A stretch of DNA of 24,831 nt, from positions 1-24,831 of the forward strand of contig CAKTUP010000009.1 of assembly GCA_934621705.1 (NCBI GenBank), read 5' to 3'. Position numbers and translations under genes: made by a program. Positions 23,287 through 24,831 of the stretch are shown here, piece by piece. Position 1 is the first letter of the stretch. Each line of letters starts with the position of its first letter. This DNA is from an uncultured Petrimonas sp. (GTDB lineage Bacteria > Bacteroidota > Bacteroidia > Bacteroidales > Dysgonomonadaceae). Below the pieces are notes generated by a model, which searched no databases, was not told the origin of the DNA, and saw nothing but the letters and a program-made list of their open reading frames with translations.

Positions 23287-23310
23287 GTTCAAATCTCGTT
23301 TTCCGCTCAA
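23287..23310 (+). other. Candidate att site: 3' tail of tRNA-Gly, copy 1
   Basis: GTTCAAATCTCG followed by TTTTCCGCT reads as T-loop, 3' T-stem and 3' acceptor strand of a Bacteroidota tRNA-Gly(GCC), but the rest of the tRNA is missing. A lone tRNA 3' end is what integration into a tRNA gene leaves at the far end of an element. The shared core TCTCGTTTTCCGCTCAA spans 23294-23310. Confidence 0.55.
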
Positions 23311-23349
23311 AAGTGGAATTTTTCTCTTCATTGAGAGACGAGAAGTTTA

Positions 23350-23367
23350 TCCCGATTCTTATCGGGA
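23350..23367. repeat. Small hairpin between the two att-like copies
   Basis: TCCCGAT, TCTT, ATCGGGA forms a perfect 7-bp stem. Confidence 0.6.
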
Positions 23368-23369
23368 AG

Positions 23370-23386
23370 TCTCGTTTTCCGCTCAA
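23370..23386 (+). other. Candidate att site: tRNA-Gly tail, copy 2
   Basis: The 17-base TCTCGTTTTCCGCTCAA is identical to 23294-23310 and lies 76 bp further, 5 bases before tRNA-Leu. The original chromosome probably had tRNA-Gly directly followed by tRNA-Leu. Confidence 0.55.
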
Positions 23387-23391
23387 GGTCT

Positions 23392-23475
23392 GCTCGGATG
23401 GTGGAATGGTAGACACGCAAGACTTAAAATCTTGTGACCATTACGGTTGTGCGGGTTCAAGTCCCGCTCCGAGTA
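23392..23475 (+). tRNA. tRNA-Leu (anticodon TAA)
   Basis: The acceptor GCTCGGA pairs with TCCGAGT (one G-T at the end), followed by discriminator A. The anticodon stem CAAGA/TCTTG encloses CTTAAAA, giving anticodon TAA. A long variable arm (class II tRNA) and a T-arm GCGGG-TTCAAGT-CCCGC complete the cloverleaf. CCA is not encoded, which is common in this phylum. Confidence 0.96.
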
Positions 23476-23479
23476 CTCC

Positions 23480-23518
23480 AAAGGGCTGTAAATCTGTTGA
23501 TTTGCAGCCCTTTGTATT
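23480..23518 (+). terminator. Terminator after tRNA-Leu
   Basis: AAAGGGCTGTAAATC (23480-23494) pairs with GATTTGCAGCCCTTT (23499-23513) with one G-T, loop TGTT, followed by a partly T-rich GTATTTCTT. Confidence 0.8.
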
Positions 23519-23523
23519 TCTTA

Positions 23524-23546
23524 GGGGCGCCAAAGGGGCGCCCAAA
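23524..23546. repeat. Tandem GGGGCGCCAAA / GGGGCGCCCAAA repeat
   Basis: Two head-to-tail copies of an 11- to 12-bp word lie right after the tRNA-Leu terminator. The spacing echoes the 11-bp repeats left of the tRNA-Gly tails. Confidence 0.6.
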
Positions 23547-23629
23547 TCAAAATAACAAAAACTTTAAGCATCTTTAACGGTCAGATAATAATTTAAAGAA
23601 TAAATTCCTGATATTTTCCATTTTATCGT

Positions 23630-23637
23630 TATTTTTG
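23630..23637 (+). promoter_or_regulatory. Putative -7 box TATTTTTG
   Basis: An exact TAnnTTTG match 26 bases before the ATG of the 279-aa gene; no clear TTTG at -33. Confidence 0.45.
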
Positions 23638-23663
23638 CCGATAATGCTTTTCCGGAATAATTT

Positions 23664-24503
23664 ATGGAATCAACTTTTCTCCGCCTTCAGCAAATCGTAA
23701 ACCAATACACCTCGTATCGGTTAAAAAAAGCCATCAATCTTTTTGGTTTAAAATCTGAGTATTGGGATAAAAAGACTTTGTATTCCCACATCGAGGAAGA
23801 AATTTACAATTCATCCCTTGAACTTATCGAACTTCACGACAAATATCCTATCCTGCATATCATCACCAATTTCTCCGATTTGAAAAACGTGTTATGGGAA
23901 AGTACGTTTATCGAATCGCTTTCACCCGATGAAAGAAAAAAGTATGGGAACTCCGAACAGTTGCCGTTAAGTTTCGAACAACTGAAAAACGACAACACCA
24001 TTTACGATGAACAAATTCCATACTTCTCCGGTATTCTTTCATCCGTTTATTTAACCGAATACATTGCCTACCTGCAATCGCAATTGCCCAAAGAACAACC
24101 TGCACAGGCTTTGACCGCATTAGAAACGAAATCCATCTTTGAGCACCACCTCACACCCGGACAAATTGAATTCTTGACGAACTGTTTAAACGAAGCCCGT
24201 GTATTTACCAAAAGCATTGCAACCGAAACATTTGAAAACATTCTGTCCTGCACACTTGCCCGGCCACTAAAATCACGCAACAACCGATTGTTGGTATATT
24301 TCTTCTCCGCTTTGGACGACCGCAGCCTGATAAACCGCAATTGGCAAGCAGTTATCGATAAAAACCGCCTGTTTCTTTCCTCCGGAAAAAACAATCCACT
24401 TACCCAAACAGATTTATCTTCCGCCAAAACCGAATTAAAAGATTCCTCGCCGAAAGGTTCGGAAATCATCGACAAGTACCTCAAAGAACTGAAAAATCAT
24501 TGA
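23664..24503 (+). CDS. Unrecognised conserved-looking protein of the right-hand element
   Basis: I do not recognise this 279-aa protein. It is soluble: no signal or membrane segment. The N-terminal half (FLRLQQIVNQYTSYRLKKAI, WDKKTLYSHIEEEIYNSSLELIELHDKYP) is helical and amphipathic. The C-terminal half has EHHLTPGQIEFLTNCLNEARVF, then RNNRLLVYFFSALDDRSLINRNW, which reads like an interaction or DNA-binding domain seen in hypothetical proteins of Bacteroidota mobile elements. It shares orientation with the HTH gene that follows after 125 bases and has its own -7 box. Base composition resembles the ICE block more than region A. It is a real gene by codon pattern and length; its function is open. 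It does not look like RteC. Confidence 0.7.
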   Translation: MESTFLRLQQIVNQYTSYRLKKAINLFGLKSEYWDKKTLYSHIEEEIYNSSLELIELHDKYPILHIITNFSDLKNVLWESTFIESLSPDERKKYGNSEQLPLSFEQLKNDNTIYDEQIPYFSGILSSVYLTEYIAYLQSQLPKEQPAQALTALETKSIFEHHLTPGQIEFLTNCLNEARVFTKSIATETFENILSCTLARPLKSRNNRLLVYFFSALDDRSLINRNWQAVIDKNRLFLSSGKNNPLTQTDLSSAKTELKDSSPKGSEIIDKYLKELKNH

Positions 24504-24555
24504 GAATAGGTTGATAACTCAACCATTGTCAATTACACCCCTGCTTTTCATCCTC

Positions 24556-24563
24556 TACTTTTG
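24556..24563 (+). promoter_or_regulatory. Putative -7 box TACTTTTG of the HTH gene
   Basis: An exact TAnnTTTG match, followed at once by a leader hairpin and the HTH start codon 66 bases on. No well-spaced TTTG is seen at -33. Confidence 0.5.
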
Positions 24564-24587
24564 CCCTTGTAATTACAAAAACAAGGG
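24564..24587 (+). promoter_or_regulatory. Leader hairpin CCCTTGT / ACAAGGG
   Basis: A perfect 7-bp stem around 10 bases sits at the expected 5' end of the HTH transcript. It could stabilise the mRNA or serve as an operator. Confidence 0.4.
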
Positions 24588-24628
24588 TATGCAGACCCAT
24601 TTGTATTCATCTATAAAAATAAAAACAA

Positions 24629-24831
24629 ATGGAAAATTCAACAACAGTTTTGGAGCAACGCATCCAACAGTTAGAAAAGAGCCTGTATCAGACAAAAAAG
24701 ATTCTCAGTTTCGAAGAAGCGTGCGCGTTTCTCAACTTTTCGAAAAGCTATCTCTACAAACTCACATCGGCGTGTGCCATTCCGCACTATAAGCCAAGCG
24801 GGAAGATGGTTTATTTTGAACGGGAAGAACT
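24629..24831 (+). CDS. Excisionase-like helix-turn-helix protein, N-terminal part
   Basis: Only 67 residues are visible; the gene runs beyond the window. It begins MENSTTVLEQRIQQLEKSLY, a coiled-coil helix. An HTH_17-type domain follows: ILSFEEACAFLNFSKSYLYKLTSACAIPHYKPSGKMVYFEREE, with the typical SGKMVYF wing and EREE start of the next helix. This layout, helix plus excisionase HTH, is the same as in the 91-aa protein at 19921-19646. Such genes commonly sit near the ends or control regions of Bacteroidota integrative elements, so it may belong to a second element starting behind tRNA-Leu. Confidence 0.85.
   Translation, partial: MENSTTVLEQRIQQLEKSLYQTKKILSFEEACAFLNFSKSYLYKLTSACAIPHYKPSGKMVYFEREE

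Noticed and set aside
23313..23555. 80-codon open frame across tRNA-Leu
   Set aside because: It reads through the whole tRNA and its terminator; an accidental frame.
23664..24503. The 279-aa protein as RteC, the tetracycline-responsive regulator of CTnDOT-type elements
   Set aside because: Length is similar, but I cannot match its sequence to RteC, so no name is given.

Overview
The window looks like Bacteroidota (Bacteroidales) DNA. Evidence: promoter-like TAnnTTTG (-7) boxes without Shine-Dalgarno sequences, NVEALA-motif peptides, six-bladed beta-propeller lipoproteins, and the DUF3945 / topoisomerase / DUF1896 / methylase-helicase gene set typical of integrative conjugative elements (ICEs) of this phylum. 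I read this from the sequence and family memory only; no database search was run.

Region A (1-5140, minus strand, AT-rich) is a tandem array of exported-protein genes. It has three modules, each starting with a small NVEALA-type peptide (5140-4928, 2919-2680, 851-618) followed by a six-bladed beta-propeller lipoprotein (4927-3893, 2486-1449, 414 to beyond base 1). The right-hand module also carries a lipoprotein with a thioredoxin-like CxxC and a DUF1573 domain (3878-2979). The middle one carries a small secreted protein (1434-1063) and then a decayed tail of a second DUF1573 gene (about 1030-911). Two peptides share an almost identical leader but unrelated Cys-containing tails. This is the best candidate for an undescribed system.

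Region B (5141-8161): an intact IS1-family element (5333-6070; 15-bp perfect inverted repeats, 8-bp target duplication, transposase made by a -1 frameshift) sits 9 bases before the start codon of a sensor histidine kinase (6088-7485), which is followed by its OmpR-type response regulator (7490-8161). Kinase and peptide array are divergent, and the IS now separates them.

Region C (8162-18879, plus strand, visibly more GC-rich) is the DNA-processing block of an ICE: DUF4099/DUF3945 protein, type IA topoisomerase, a 715-base stretch without a credible gene, DUF1896 protein, and a 1955-aa methylase-like/helicase protein with a MutS-like insert.

Region D (18880-23310): a DUF6876 gene on the plus strand faces a minus-strand replication/control cluster. 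That cluster is an XRE repressor, an HTH protein, a Toprim primase-helicase and a second small HTH protein. The 674-base gene-free stretch beyond it is dense in signals: paired operator-like repeats, a 19-bp palindrome, a good promoter, 11-bp tandem repeats, and two copies of what looks like the 3' tail of a tRNA-Gly gene. I take the last as att sites marking the right end of the element.

Region E (23392-24831): an intact tRNA-Leu(UAA) with terminator, a second 11-bp tandem repeat, an unrecognised 279-aa gene and the start of an excisionase-like HTH gene, possibly the beginning of a second element inserted behind tRNA-Leu.
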